Part shown: in pieces, positions 21,030 to 30,452 of the stretch | Numbering within the stretch: the stretch's first letter is position 1 | Layout of the letters: every line of letters starts with the position of its first letter | Assembly (NCBI GenBank): GCA_001661245.1 | Contig: KV454014.1 | Location: 1-64,000, forward strand | Length of the DNA: 64,000 nucleotides | Reading direction: 5' to 3' | Origin: Pachysolen tannophilus NRRL Y-2460 | Taxonomy: Eukaryota > Ascomycota > Pichiomycetes > Alaninales > Pachysolenaceae | The notes under the pieces: model-generated | The model's input: the letters and a program-made list of their open reading frames with translations, nothing else | Databases searched by the model: none | Told to the model about the DNA's origin: nothing | Program-made: the position numbers and the translations under genes

Positions 21030-21499
21030 TTATCTTCTTTTTTTTTTACTATTCTATTACTTTTCAATTTTTAATCAATAATAAGAATAATTAATTAATT
21101 ACTATATAATTTATATATAATTATATATATATATATATATATATATAATTATACTTAATAAAGGGGAAATTTATGGTTATTTTTATAATTTAACCTAGTA
21201 AAAAATTAAGCCTTTTACACGAACCTTAAATTATACTTGTTGATTCATAATATTATAAAGAGGTTACAATTAGTTTAAAATGAAAAGTGATAATAGCTTC
21301 AAATCATTATTTAAGAAGTTTTATTACTATATAAGAGCAAACATAGAATAAAATTTAAAAAATTAAAAAAAATTAAAATAATAATAATTTGTTTGATCTA
21401 TCCCTTATAAAAGAGAACGAAGTAAAATTGAAAATCAAGAACCCACTTTTCTTTATGAAATATATAATAATAATAAAAAAAAAAAAAAAAAAACACATC
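21030..21499. other. Intergenic region between IAH1 and PFY1
   Basis: 470 bp, upstream of IAH1 and downstream of PFY1, both on the minus strand. It contains a TA tract (21122-21147) and A-rich runs next to the PFY1 stop codon. Nothing else is recognisable. Confidence 0.6.
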
Positions 21500-22073
21500 T
21501 TAATAGCCAACACTGATCAAGTAGTCAGCCAATTTCTCAACTACTGTTGTAGCATCTCCTGGCTGAACACCTGAGGGATAATGAGCAACCAAAATAGTTT
21601 GTGTTGATTTAACAATCACAACACCTTCGGCATCCTAAATAGAAGAGATGTTAGTAAAAAAAAGAGAAGATTTTTTTTTTTTTTTTTGATTTTTTAAACT
21701 TACGTGTTTACCATAAATTGATCTTTCATCAGCTCTTAATAAAAAATATTTTTGTTGTTGAACATGTAAACCATTAGCTTGCAAATTCAGAGGATTTGAA
21801 AAACCTTTAGTAATTTCCAGAATCTCATTTGGTTGTAACTGGAAATTATTCGAACTTGCCCATACGGAATCTCCAGCAGCTGAGTAAATTGTCGCTTTAT
21901 CAATTTTGCCTGTTGCTACCAAATTATCGGTATACGCTGTTGACCAAGAAAAAAAAAAAATTGATTGAATGTTAATACTTTGCTTGAACCAAGATAAATA
22001 TATTAAAAAAAACAAAAAAAATAGACAATTAAAACAATTATGAAAAATTAAATAACTAACCTTGCCACGACAT
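21500..22073 (-). CDS. PFY1: Profilin, three exons
   Basis: Exons on the minus strand are 22061-22073 (13 nt), 21704-21936 and 21500-21634, giving 126 residues, exactly the length of S. cerevisiae profilin. The first exon encodes only MSWQ plus one base, and its donor is the less usual GTTAGT. The second donor is GTAAGT. The conserved start SWQAYTDNL, the central DSVWASS, and the C-terminal actin-binding and proline-binding end ([14 protein letters not shown]) are all present. Profilin binds actin monomers and formin poly-proline to promote filament growth. Exon phases agree and no conserved residue is missing. Confidence 0.93.
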
Positions 22074-22355
22074 TTCTCTATCTAGATTATAATACTATAA
22101 TTTAATTGATGAGAATAACTAAACTAAACAAGAAAAATGATATTTAAATATCATTAAATTGGTTTGGTTGGTACCTGCACCTATTTTGTATACGCTCTTC
22201 CAACTGGAAACTTTGACCATATTTACCCGGAAAGATTCTTCTACAAAACAAAAACAATTGATACGTTTCTCACTACTGTGTGGGATTACAATTACAATAC
22301 TAACAACAACAACAACAATAACAACAATATTCTACACGATCCTATGTATGTGAGG

Positions 22356-23735
22356 TTATTCTTCATCGTCATCATCACTGATAACTCTTCTTTTCTTTCT
22401 TGGGTTTTTGTTTTTGTCTTCACTGTTTTCAGAGTTTTCAGAGTTTTTCGCATTCTTTGAGTCATCAGAATCTTCTAAATCGTCTAGTGGAGTTCTAGTT
22501 CTTGATCTATCTTGTTGTTCTGATACTTTATATTTAGCACTACCTCTTTCTTTAACATCTCTTAATCTCTTTGCAGCCAAATCTAACTCATCCTCATCAT
22601 CTTCATAATTTTCATTTTCTTCCTCATCTTCTTCATCTCCAATGACAAAACCATCATCTTCATCGTATTCATGTTTGCCTACATCTACATCATCATAATA
22701 AGAAGAAGTTGTTCTCTTTGATGTAGAAGTTGGAGTAATATCTCTTTCATATCTTTCTTCTTCTTGTAATCTTTTCAATTCTAATCTTCTTCTAGCCTTT
22801 GCTTTTTGTTCTTCTAATTTTTCCAATTCTCTTTGTTTTAATTCTGGATCTTCTGTTAAAATTAAAGTTTTCATTGTATTTTGCTTTTTAGCTAATTGTC
22901 TTGCAGTTATAGCATTAGTTAATCTTTTATGAACAATAGAAGTTGTAGAAAGAGGTACAATACTGATTTTTTTATTTAAAAACAGTTCTGTTTGTAAAAT
23001 ATCTTGATCATCATGGGTAACAACTAATAATTCATCATCATTATTTTTTTCAATAATATCAAAAATTTCTCCTCCTAATTTTAAAGACATTGAACCATCA
23101 GACCATTCAATCACTTGAGAATTTGATTGCCTATAAACATTCTCATTCTCATTTTTAGAATACCGCCATCTTATAGTATTTTCAGCAATTAATTTATCAT
23201 CCAATTGTAAATCTTTATTATTTTCATGACTATCAACTGCATTAACAAACATATGTGGATCAAATGGTTTAGGATCAATCCCCAAGAAAGCAGGAACATG
23301 TAAAATATAATTATTAGGATTCTCAAGAACATGCGATTTGTTATGTCTAGGTACTGCAATTTCAATCTCCTTATAATATGGATCAATAATTTCTTCTTCT
23401 TCTTCTTCTTCATCTTCATCTTCTTCTACCTCTACGTCTTTAGTACGCTCTATTTCACGCAGATCATCAATATCATCTTCATCCTCAATAACTCTCGAGA
23501 CTTTTGCCTTTTTCTCATTACCACCTTCTTCTTCTTCTTCTTCTTCCTCATCATCATCGTCTCCAAACAAATCCATATCGTCTTCATCTTTATCTTCATC
23601 CATAATCAGTTCTTTCCCATCATTCTCTTGATCCAGAGAATCCAAATTTTTTCCAATCAAATCATTTTCCTTTTCTAACTTTGAATCCCCTTCACTCCTC
23701 CCATTCAATAACTCTTCATCTCCAATATCAGACAT
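22356..23735 (-). CDS. LEO1: Leo1, RNA polymerase II-associated Paf1 complex subunit
   Basis: 459 residues. A strongly acidic N-terminal third (runs of Asp and Glu) leads into the Leo1 core at about residues 120-290, with YYKEIEIAVPR, FDPHMFV, NTIRWRYSK, VIEWSDGSMSLKLGGEIFDI and KRLTNAITARQLAKK. A charged coiled-coil region (KLEEQKAKARRRLE) and an acidic tail with KNPRKKRR follow. Leo1 with Paf1, Ctr9, Cdc73 and Rtf1 travels with elongating polymerase II and promotes H2B ubiquitination and H3 methylation. The acidic coding stretches produce TTC/ATC-rich DNA on the plus strand, so frames there are shadows. Confidence 0.92.
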   Translation of the reverse strand: MSDIGDEELLNGRSEGDSKLEKENDLIGKNLDSLDQENDGKELIMDEDKDEDDMDLFGDDDDEEEEEEEEGGNEKKAKVSRVIEDEDDIDDLREIERTKDVEVEEDEDEEEEEEEIIDPYYKEIEIAVPRHNKSHVLENPNNYILHVPAFLGIDPKPFDPHMFVNAVDSHENNKDLQLDDKLIAENTIRWRYSKNENENVYRQSNSQVIEWSDGSMSLKLGGEIFDIIEKNNDDELLVVTHDDQDILQTELFLNKKISIVPLSTTSIVHKRLTNAITARQLAKKQNTMKTLILTEDPELKQRELEKLEEQKAKARRRLELKRLQEEERYERDITPTSTSKRTTSSYYDDVDVGKHEYDEDDGFVIGDEEDEEENENYEDDEDELDLAAKRLRDVKERGSAKYKVSEQQDRSRTRTPLDDLEDSDDSKNAKNSENSENSEDKNKNPRKKRRVISDDDDEE

Positions 23736-24732
23736 ATCCTATAACAAAAATATTTTAACAATAATTGAAGAATGTTTAAAGTCTTTGACCAAATGCTCTT
23801 TTTCAATATTTTGTTGAAAAAAAGTTTTTAACAAGCGCATACACTACTAAAATTACAAACACACATTTTTTTCTTTTACAATTTATCTATCTATTCATCA
23901 AATTCCAATTTTAATTGATCAAAGTAGTATGTCAATCGATTATTGGTGATTTGATCTGTTGTTAAGCTATTTATTCTTGGGTTAATCGATTCAAAAAAAA
24001 AAAATTGTGTTTGCCGTGATTGGATCCAATTACTATTGGTTTGAATATACCATCTGAATATTTTAAAGGTGAAGAATTTTTTTCAAGCTAATACAAATAC
24101 TACTCATGTCAAGTGTTTTTTTTTTTAATCCTATAAAGAATTGCGTCACACGAAATGATCAGTTGGATCTTATGTTGATTTGATTGCATTGGAAAATAAA
24201 ATAGAAAAAAGGGTTTGATTACGGCCTTTTACAAAGTTAAGAAAATCAGTTGTCTTGGTACTTTTGTTTCTAGCTTGGTACAACTACATGAAAAGAAACT
24301 TTTTTTTTTCCTTTTTTTGATTTAAATGGTCACAACAAGGAATTGTAATTTCAGATACATTAGAACTGAAGCCTTAGAAGTGGTATAGGTGATTCATAAA
24401 TTGAATCCTATTAACTGTTGTTCAATATTTGGTGAGCTATTTTTTGTTCTTCTTCTTTTTTGCGCACTTTGCGCACTTTCCAGCCGCAAATAGTGAATAA
24501 AGCGTACGCTTAACTACGCTTAACGCGCAATTTTATTGCGTTTCACAAGCTTATTTGCTATCAGCTGCCGCATACACAGAAACAAGCACAGCATATACAT
24601 TGCAGGTACAATCAACGAGATAGATACGAAATAGTTTAGGGGAATTTACTAGATCAGTGGTTAAAGAAAGCAAATTAGAAAGTTTGAAAGGTAAAAGTAA
24701 AGAAGGAGTCTTTTAGTTTTTTTCTGTTGAAA
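23736..24732. promoter_or_regulatory. Divergent LEO1-CTS2 intergenic region with a GCGC-type motif cluster
   Basis: About 1 kb of mostly AT-rich DNA. Close to CTS2, at 24460-24560, there is a marked cluster: GCGCACTTT twice in tandem (about 24463-24480), ACGCTTAAC twice (about 24505-24524), then GCGCAATT and TTGCGTTT. The same TTGCGCAC core is dense in two other divergent regions of this window. The sites may bind a regulator of CTS2, but which one is unknown. Confidence 0.5.
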
Positions 24733-25932
24733 ATGTTGGATTATGCACTTGCAAAAGTTTTATCGCCTTTCCAGTCATCAGTTGTAAATCCATCTAGTTT
24801 AGAAAAAATTCAACCAACAGTTTTACCAAATAAACCTGTTGTGGCATTATACTATACTAATTGGTCAATTTTGAACCACCCTGAGAAACCACCACATACG
24901 TTACCATATGATCAGATAACAAATGTTAATTATGCTTTTTTCAAGATAAATAAGAGAACTGGTAACGTTACACATACTGATTTTCATACAGATGCACGGC
25001 TTAAATTATTTATGCCTTATAAAAGAGATTCTTGGTTTAGAACCATTCAAACTTTAGGATTGTTGGGACAATTTATGAATGTGAAATATGCTCGTGTTCC
25101 AGAATTAAAAGTTATGATGTCAGTTGGTGGATGGGGACTGAAGGAAGATTTTAAATCATTAATGACAGAAGAATTTAAATTAAATAATTTTGTCAAATCT
25201 ACTTTGTCAATAATTAAAACATTTGATTTGGATGGGGTTGATATTGATTGGGAATACCCGGAAAATGAAAAAGAAGCAGAATATTTAGTTAAATTATTGC
25301 AAGTCTTGAGGATTCAATTAGATAAGGCAAATAAAAAACCATTGTTTTTATCATTTGCTGCACCATGTGGTGACCGTGAAATTATTGATTTATTAGATTT
25401 GAAAGAAATGGATAAATATTTGAATTTCTGGAATTTGATGACCTATGATTTTTCTGGTTCTTGGAGTGAAAAAGTTCTGCATCATTCAAATTTATATGGT
25501 GATGATAAAACTGAATTATCTTGTGATTCCATAGTTCAACATTATATTTCACAAGGTGTTACATCTCAAAAGATCATCTTAGGTATGCCAAATTATGGTA
25601 GAGTGTTTAGTGGCTGTAATGGTGAAATTGGTTCGAAATTTAAAGGAACTGGTTGTTATAAAGAAGGTATTGTTGAATTTAACAGGTTACCTTTGCTTAA
25701 CACTGTGGAACATTTTGATTCAAAATTAGGTGCAGCATATTGTTATGATCCAATAAAGAGATACTTTATCTCATATGATAGTAATGAATCTGCAAGATGG
25801 AAGGCAAAATATGTAAAAAAGCACGAATTAGGTGGTGGATTCTGGTGGGAAAGCAGCGGAGACCAAAATTACCTTAAAAATTTAGAAAAATCTAACGTTT
25901 TTCAATTTGTTGAGGAATTGAAAAGAAGTTGA
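24733..25932 (+). CDS. CTS2: Chitinase of glycoside hydrolase family 18 (Cts2-like)
   Basis: 399 residues forming one GH18 TIM barrel. The substrate-site strand VMMSVGGWG is followed by DGVDIDWEYP, the DxxDxDxE signature with catalytic acid Glu174. WNLMTYDFSGSWSE and a terminal GGGFWWESSGD complete the family pattern. The initial 35 residues show no clear signal peptide, as in S. cerevisiae Cts2, which is linked to spore-wall formation; secretion is uncertain. Two CTG codons, residues 136 and 249, fall where S. cerevisiae has Thr and Gly. That is easier to explain if CUG is read as Ser or Ala than as Leu. The ATG at 24733 is the first in frame. Confidence 0.87.
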   Translation: MLDYALAKVLSPFQSSVVNPSSLEKIQPTVLPNKPVVALYYTNWSILNHPEKPPHTLPYDQITNVNYAFFKINKRTGNVTHTDFHTDARLKLFMPYKRDSWFRTIQTLGLLGQFMNVKYARVPELKVMMSVGGWGLKEDFKSLMTEEFKLNNFVKSTLSIIKTFDLDGVDIDWEYPENEKEAEYLVKLLQVLRIQLDKANKKPLFLSFAAPCGDREIIDLLDLKEMDKYLNFWNLMTYDFSGSWSEKVLHHSNLYGDDKTELSCDSIVQHYISQGVTSQKIILGMPNYGRVFSGCNGEIGSKFKGTGCYKEGIVEFNRLPLLNTVEHFDSKLGAAYCYDPIKRYFISYDSNESARWKAKYVKKHELGGGFWWESSGDQNYLKNLEKSNVFQFVEELKRS

Positions 25933-26576
25933 AAAAAAAAAATCAATTAGAATAGCGTTTTTCTTATATATGATCTGAAAAATTGTGATTATATTTTTTT
26001 TACAATTCTTTATCCAAAAAAAAAAAAAAACATTTTACATTTTATTACTCCATGGTAGGCACCATCTGAAATATCTTTATTTGACTTCCAAGTTGATTAA
26101 GAGACAAATATGGGTTTTCAAGGAAAGTAGAAGAATCTTAACTTAAAACAAAGAAAAACAAAAAAAAAATACTCAAGATCTTGAAACTTGGAAAAATTAT
26201 ACAACAAACAATATAAGTAGATATATTAATAGAGAAAAAAAAAAAAAAAAAAAAAAAAAATTAGAATGACAACAAGCAATAAAATGGGAATAGTGTTGAT
26301 TGCAATTACCTTTAGGCTTTCCTATCACTCCTTCTTTGGTTTTTCTTTCTTTTTTGTTTTTTTTTTTTTTTGAATTTTTTTAAGGATGGGAGATTTTCTT
26401 TCTATATTTCCAGCCTATCCATGATATTGTAGAAATGATAATGAAAAGATAAAGTTGAAAAATTGGTTAAAAGAGCATAAAAATAATAAACAAATAAAGA
26501 TAAAAGATAAAAATATAAAGATAAAAAAATAAGAATAATAATGATAATAATAAAAGAAATCTCTATGCAATTACAA
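25933..26576. other. Convergent CTS2-VPS74 intergenic region
   Basis: 644 bp of A/T homopolymer tracts, including a pure A-run of 26 or so (about 26236-26261) and T-runs near 26350-26375. It lies between two 3' ends and should hold the transcription end signals of both genes. No frame or RNA gene was found. Confidence 0.6.
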
Positions 26577-27704
26577 TTAAATAATACTATCCATTTTACT
26601 GAAAACATTTATAACTGCAGCAATAACTTCAATTTTCAAATCAACGTTATTATCCTTTTGTTTTGCAAGTTCAATTTCTTCATCAACTTTTGCTTTTAAA
26701 TTTAAACCAATACCTAACTTATTATCATTTTCAAAAGGTAAAACACTAAAATTAGCAATCAATTCATCTGCTCTATTAAAAGCTTTATCTCTTTGATCAT
26801 ATGTTAAATCGAGTAATACATTTTCTAATACATTTGCTGCATAACATCCACATACTAATGATATTACTCTTAAATTTTTAAAAGGAACCAGTTCAGAAAA
26901 ATATTTTGGATCTGATTCTAATATAAAATTTCTTTGAGTTACTAAATTTAAAATTTTACTAATTGTTAATTTTTTTGGAGTAAAATCATTTATAGGATGA
27001 GTTGCCATATCAAATAATAAAAAATTTTTACGTTCTGTTCTTAATATACCTTTATCAACCAATCCTTTTGCTAATCGTTCTCTAACTTGTTTTAATTGAT
27101 AATTTATTTTCATCAAATTCCATGTTTCACCACTTAATAAATCTATCCATTGATTAATACTTAAATGATCAGAATCACTTTTAATCAATTTTAACAGTTC
27201 ATCTAATAATACTTCACCAGTTAATTTATCATCAACAACTTCAATTAATCGATCACTCAACTCAAATCTTCTCCTAACAGGATCATTTACCATAGATATC
27301 TTACCTCTAAACAGCAATTCCATCAATATTAACCCTCTTAAAGTATATGAAATATTATCATTCCAAAAACTAAGATAACCTTCTTTATCTTTTAATCCAA
27401 TCAATAATACTTCTTCCATCAAAGTTAAAAACGGCAGATTAGACCCACTCTCAGATAAATTCGAATTCGCCAAATCTTTTGGGTCATAAGCTATCTTATG
27501 TGAATTTGGTAAATCATCCGATGATAATTGTGTAAGATTTGACTGATCATCAGAACCAGAATTAACAGACTTATTACCACCACGACGTCTTTGTAATCCT
27601 GCCTGTGATCTCTGTGGAGGTCCTCTAAAGAAATCTAAAACATCGATTTTTTGCTTTAAATTAGCTCTAGGCAATTTATGATTATCATGTCTCTCAGGTG
27701 CCAT
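26577..27704 (-). CDS. VPS74: Vps74/GOLPH3-family PI4P-binding Golgi protein
   Basis: 375 residues. A disordered basic N-terminus (RRRGGNK) of about 90 residues precedes the GPP34/GOLPH3 domain: LTLMEEVLLIGLKDKEGYLSFWND, LRGLILMELLFRGKI, GEVLLDE, WIDLLSGETWN and QVRERLAKGLVDKGILRTE are near-identical to S. cerevisiae Vps74. The protein binds PI4P and COPI to keep glycosyltransferases in the Golgi. The CTG codon at 27195-27197 (residue 170) falls where yeast has Ala and animals have Thr, again arguing against Leu. I chose the ATG at 27704; the two codons before it lack an ATG. Confidence 0.93.
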   Translation of the reverse strand: MAPERHDNHKLPRANLKQKIDVLDFFRGPPQRSQAGLQRRRGGNKSVNSGSDDQSNLTQLSSDDLPNSHKIAYDPKDLANSNLSESGSNLPFLTLMEEVLLIGLKDKEGYLSFWNDNISYTLRGLILMELLFRGKISMVNDPVRRRFELSDRLIEVVDDKLTGEVLLDELLKLIKSDSDHLSINQWIDLLSGETWNLMKINYQLKQVRERLAKGLVDKGILRTERKNFLLFDMATHPINDFTPKKLTISKILNLVTQRNFILESDPKYFSELVPFKNLRVISLVCGCYAANVLENVLLDLTYDQRDKAFNRADELIANFSVLPFENDNKLGIGLNLKAKVDEEIELAKQKDNNVDLKIEVIAAVINVFSKMDSII

Positions 27705-28343
27705 CACCAATCACCAATTACCAATCACTATCACCTCCCGTATCCCAAAATATCTGGAAACTACCAATTAACCAATTTCAACCACACAATCATGAAGTTC
27801 TTCATTAACAAAATGTTAACATTTCTTCTTATCTATACTTTTGCGTTGCTCTTCCGCCAGCCAAAACCACTAGAGCCAAAACCACTGCCGCCAGAATAAA
27901 CCCGGCAGCTGGTGGCGGGCAGGGCAGGGCGGGCCCAAGCTTGGCGGGGCCCAAGCCTGAAAATCTTTGCCTAAATTTTTGCCTAAATGTTTTCCCTTGA
28001 ATTTCCCGCCAAAGTTTTTGACGGGACCCTCCGCCTGATTTTTTGTCCGCCTCTTCTCACTTTTCTGCCATTTTTTCTGTTTTTTTTCTGTTTTTGCCCG
28101 TGTCAGGAGCGCAAGCTCTTTTTGGAGATTTCGAAATTTCACCAAGTTGTATTGTGTGTCAAGCTAATGGACGGCCCAATAGCAGTTTAAAATTTGAATC
28201 AACGAGGTCAAGTAGGTGTTGATTTAGAGAGGAAATAAAAGAAAAAAAAAAACTATCTCTTGAAGAGGTTTATTGTTTGAATTAATTGATTGAGTTGTTT
28301 TAAAAAAATATTTGGATAATAAGTAGGGATAGAGATAAAGAGA
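27705..28343. promoter_or_regulatory. Divergent intergenic region with a GC-rich island of paired repeats
   Basis: 639 bp between VPS74 and the HTH-PLP fusion gene. The stretch 27850-28110 is much richer in G and C than its surroundings. It is built of short motifs that each occur twice: GCCAAAACCACT (27860 and 27875), GGGCCCAAGC (27931 and 27947) and TTTGCCTAAAT (27966 and 27978). Frames across the island on both strands are low-complexity and look spurious. Confidence 0.5.
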
Positions 28344-30329
28344 ATGTCTTCACAAGTTTTAAAACATTTCCAAAATTTAAAAATGTTTTCAATATCACAA
28401 GCAACTTTATCATCATGGTGTTTGAATGAGACTCAGTTACGAAAGAATTTTAATGAAAATCCAAATTTATCAATGTATAAGAAAAAACCGGTATTAAAAT
28501 ATCCTGAGGTGACTAAACTAGTTGAAAGTTATATTGATGAAAATGTGGCTAAAGGAGTTATAATTACAGATCAGTTGATTAAAGATTGTTTCAATTATTA
28601 TCTTGGAATATATGGATACGCAAAGGAAAGTGTATTGTTAAGTAGCGGGATGTTGCATTCTTTTAAAAAGAGAAATTCAATTAAAAAAGGCTTGAAAATA
28701 GATAAAAATCTTCTGGAACAGTTGCTGACACTGGAACCAACTCCAGTACCGGTTCCAGTACCGGCTCCAGTGTCAACTACTACTTCAGAAACTACACCAG
28801 TGTCTGCACCAGTGTCTGAACCAGTACCAGTTTCTGTACCGGTTTCAGTACCGGCACCAGTGCCGCCTCAGCTGCTGCTGCTGCCTCCTCAGCTGCAACT
28901 GTTGCTGGTTCTGACACCATCTGAATCTCCATCAGACCAACTGCAGATTCCTCTACAGGTTTCAACTGCATCCACAGCTCATATTCCTCCATTCCCACAC
29001 CCAACACATATACAGAGTATCTTGGAGAATTCAGCATTGGGTTTCAATACTAGGTTGATTCATTCCGATGATAGTAATTCAAATTTCTTCAATAATTACG
29101 GTAATAGAACTGTGGATCCAGTAACAACAGAGTTTAATGCCTTAGCCCACTCTGGGTTGATGGCTTCAGACAATTTACTGTTGAATGATGATAACAGCAA
29201 CAACAAACAGCAACAACAGCAACAACAGCAGCAGCAGCAACGACACCAGCGACAGCAATCGCGCCAAAATACAGGTAATTCGAATACTCCTATAAACACT
29301 AATATCATCTTAGACAATTTTTCATATTCTAGAACTAGTCATCCAAATTCTGAAAAAGTGGAAAAAATCTTGGAGAATATCACCAATGGATATGTGACGT
29401 TATATAATTCAGGAACATCTGCTATAATGGGACTTTTAACTTATTTGAACCCCAACAAAATTTGTATTAATAATAATGGTGGGTATCAGGGGACACATCA
29501 AGTTATTAAACTATTATCAAAATTAACTCATTTAGAAAAACTTTCACTAAATGAATATAATAAGCTAAGGAAAGGTGATGTTATGTTGATTGAATCACCA
29601 ATGAACCCTGAGGGTTATTGTGTTGATATCGAAAAATACTCTAAACTAGCTCATTCTAAAAATGCTCTCTTACTTGTGGATTCGACTTTAGCACCTCCTC
29701 CTTTACAAGATCCTTTTAAACATGGAGCTGATTATATCATCCATTCAGCAACTAAATATTTTAGTGGCCACTCTGATTTACTTGCAGGTTTTATAGTATC
29801 TAGTACAAAAGATACAAAGATAAATTTATTGGAAGAGAGATTTTCTTTAGGAACTAATATTGCTAATTTCGATTCATTCTTATTATTAAGATCATTAAGA
29901 ACTTTTAAGATGAGAATTTTACAACAATCTTCAAACACTTTCCAATTGATCAAATTCTTGATGAAAAATATTTCAAAGTACCCTATTATCACTAAAATTC
30001 ACCATTCTTCTTTACAATTAGATCCTTTTGTATTATTACAGTTGAACGGTTATTATAATCCAATATTTGCTATAGAATTTAAGTCCATGGAGATTGCAGA
30101 ATTATTAATTAATAGATTTAGTTTTTTGAATTGTAAAAATAATTTAACTGGTGGTGGAGTTGAAACCACGGTGGAATTGACTTATAAAAATCCAAATTTT
30201 GTTAATTTGGATTTTGATAATATCAATTCTTCTGTAGGTGCTAATCTTTTAAGATTCAGTGTGGGATGTGAAGATCACGAAGATTTAATCAATGATTTTG
30301 ATCAAGCTTTAAGTAGCTTTAATACGTAA
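28344..30329 (+). CDS. CENP-B-type HTH domain fused to a Cys/Met-metabolism PLP enzyme
   Basis: 661 residues in one open frame. Residues about 15-125 resemble the CENP-B/Tc5 double helix-turn-helix: SISQATLSSWCLNE, then KYPEVTKLVESYIDE and SSGMLHSFKKRNSIKKG. A low-complexity linker (about 130-320) has Pro/Val repeats and a Gln run. Residues about 325-661 are a fold-type I PLP enzyme of the cystathionine gamma-synthase/lyase family, with FSYSRTSHPNSEK, NSGTSAIMGL, LLVDSTLA, and HSATKYFSGHSD carrying the Schiff-base Lys. The enzyme half is of the STR2/YHR112C kind, so a role in sulfur amino acid metabolism is likely. The HTH half suggests DNA binding. I cannot name a known one-to-one relative. 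Confidence 0.75.
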   Translation: MSSQVLKHFQNLKMFSISQATLSSWCLNETQLRKNFNENPNLSMYKKKPVLKYPEVTKLVESYIDENVAKGVIITDQLIKDCFNYYLGIYGYAKESVLLSSGMLHSFKKRNSIKKGLKIDKNLLEQLLTLEPTPVPVPVPAPVSTTTSETTPVSAPVSEPVPVSVPVSVPAPVPPQLLLLPPQLQLLLVLTPSESPSDQLQIPLQVSTASTAHIPPFPHPTHIQSILENSALGFNTRLIHSDDSNSNFFNNYGNRTVDPVTTEFNALAHSGLMASDNLLLNDDNSNNKQQQQQQQQQQQRHQRQQSRQNTGNSNTPINTNIILDNFSYSRTSHPNSEKVEKILENITNGYVTLYNSGTSAIMGLLTYLNPNKICINNNGGYQGTHQVIKLLSKLTHLEKLSLNEYNKLRKGDVMLIESPMNPEGYCVDIEKYSKLAHSKNALLLVDSTLAPPPLQDPFKHGADYIIHSATKYFSGHSDLLAGFIVSSTKDTKINLLEERFSLGTNIANFDSFLLLRSLRTFKMRILQQSSNTFQLIKFLMKNISKYPIITKIHHSSLQLDPFVLLQLNGYYNPIFAIEFKSMEIAELLINRFSFLNCKNNLTGGGVETTVELTYKNPNFVNLDFDNINSSVGANLLRFSVGCEDHEDLINDFDQALSSFNT

Positions 30330-30452
30330 ATAACTGTTTTAAGATAATAAAATAAAAGATAAAAAAAACAAAAAACAAACAAACAAAAAACCCTATAAGA
30401 AACCACTAAATCTTTTTTCCCTAATTAATTCAAAAGTTACTATTCATTAATG

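Noticed and set aside
23189-23678. Long plus-strand and alternate frames within LEO1
   Set aside because: They are shadows of the acidic LEO1 repeats (Phe/Ile-rich antisense of GAA/GAT codons).
27870-28190. Frames across the GC-rich island upstream of the HTH-PLP gene
   Set aside because: Low-complexity and overlapping on both strands, with no family likeness.
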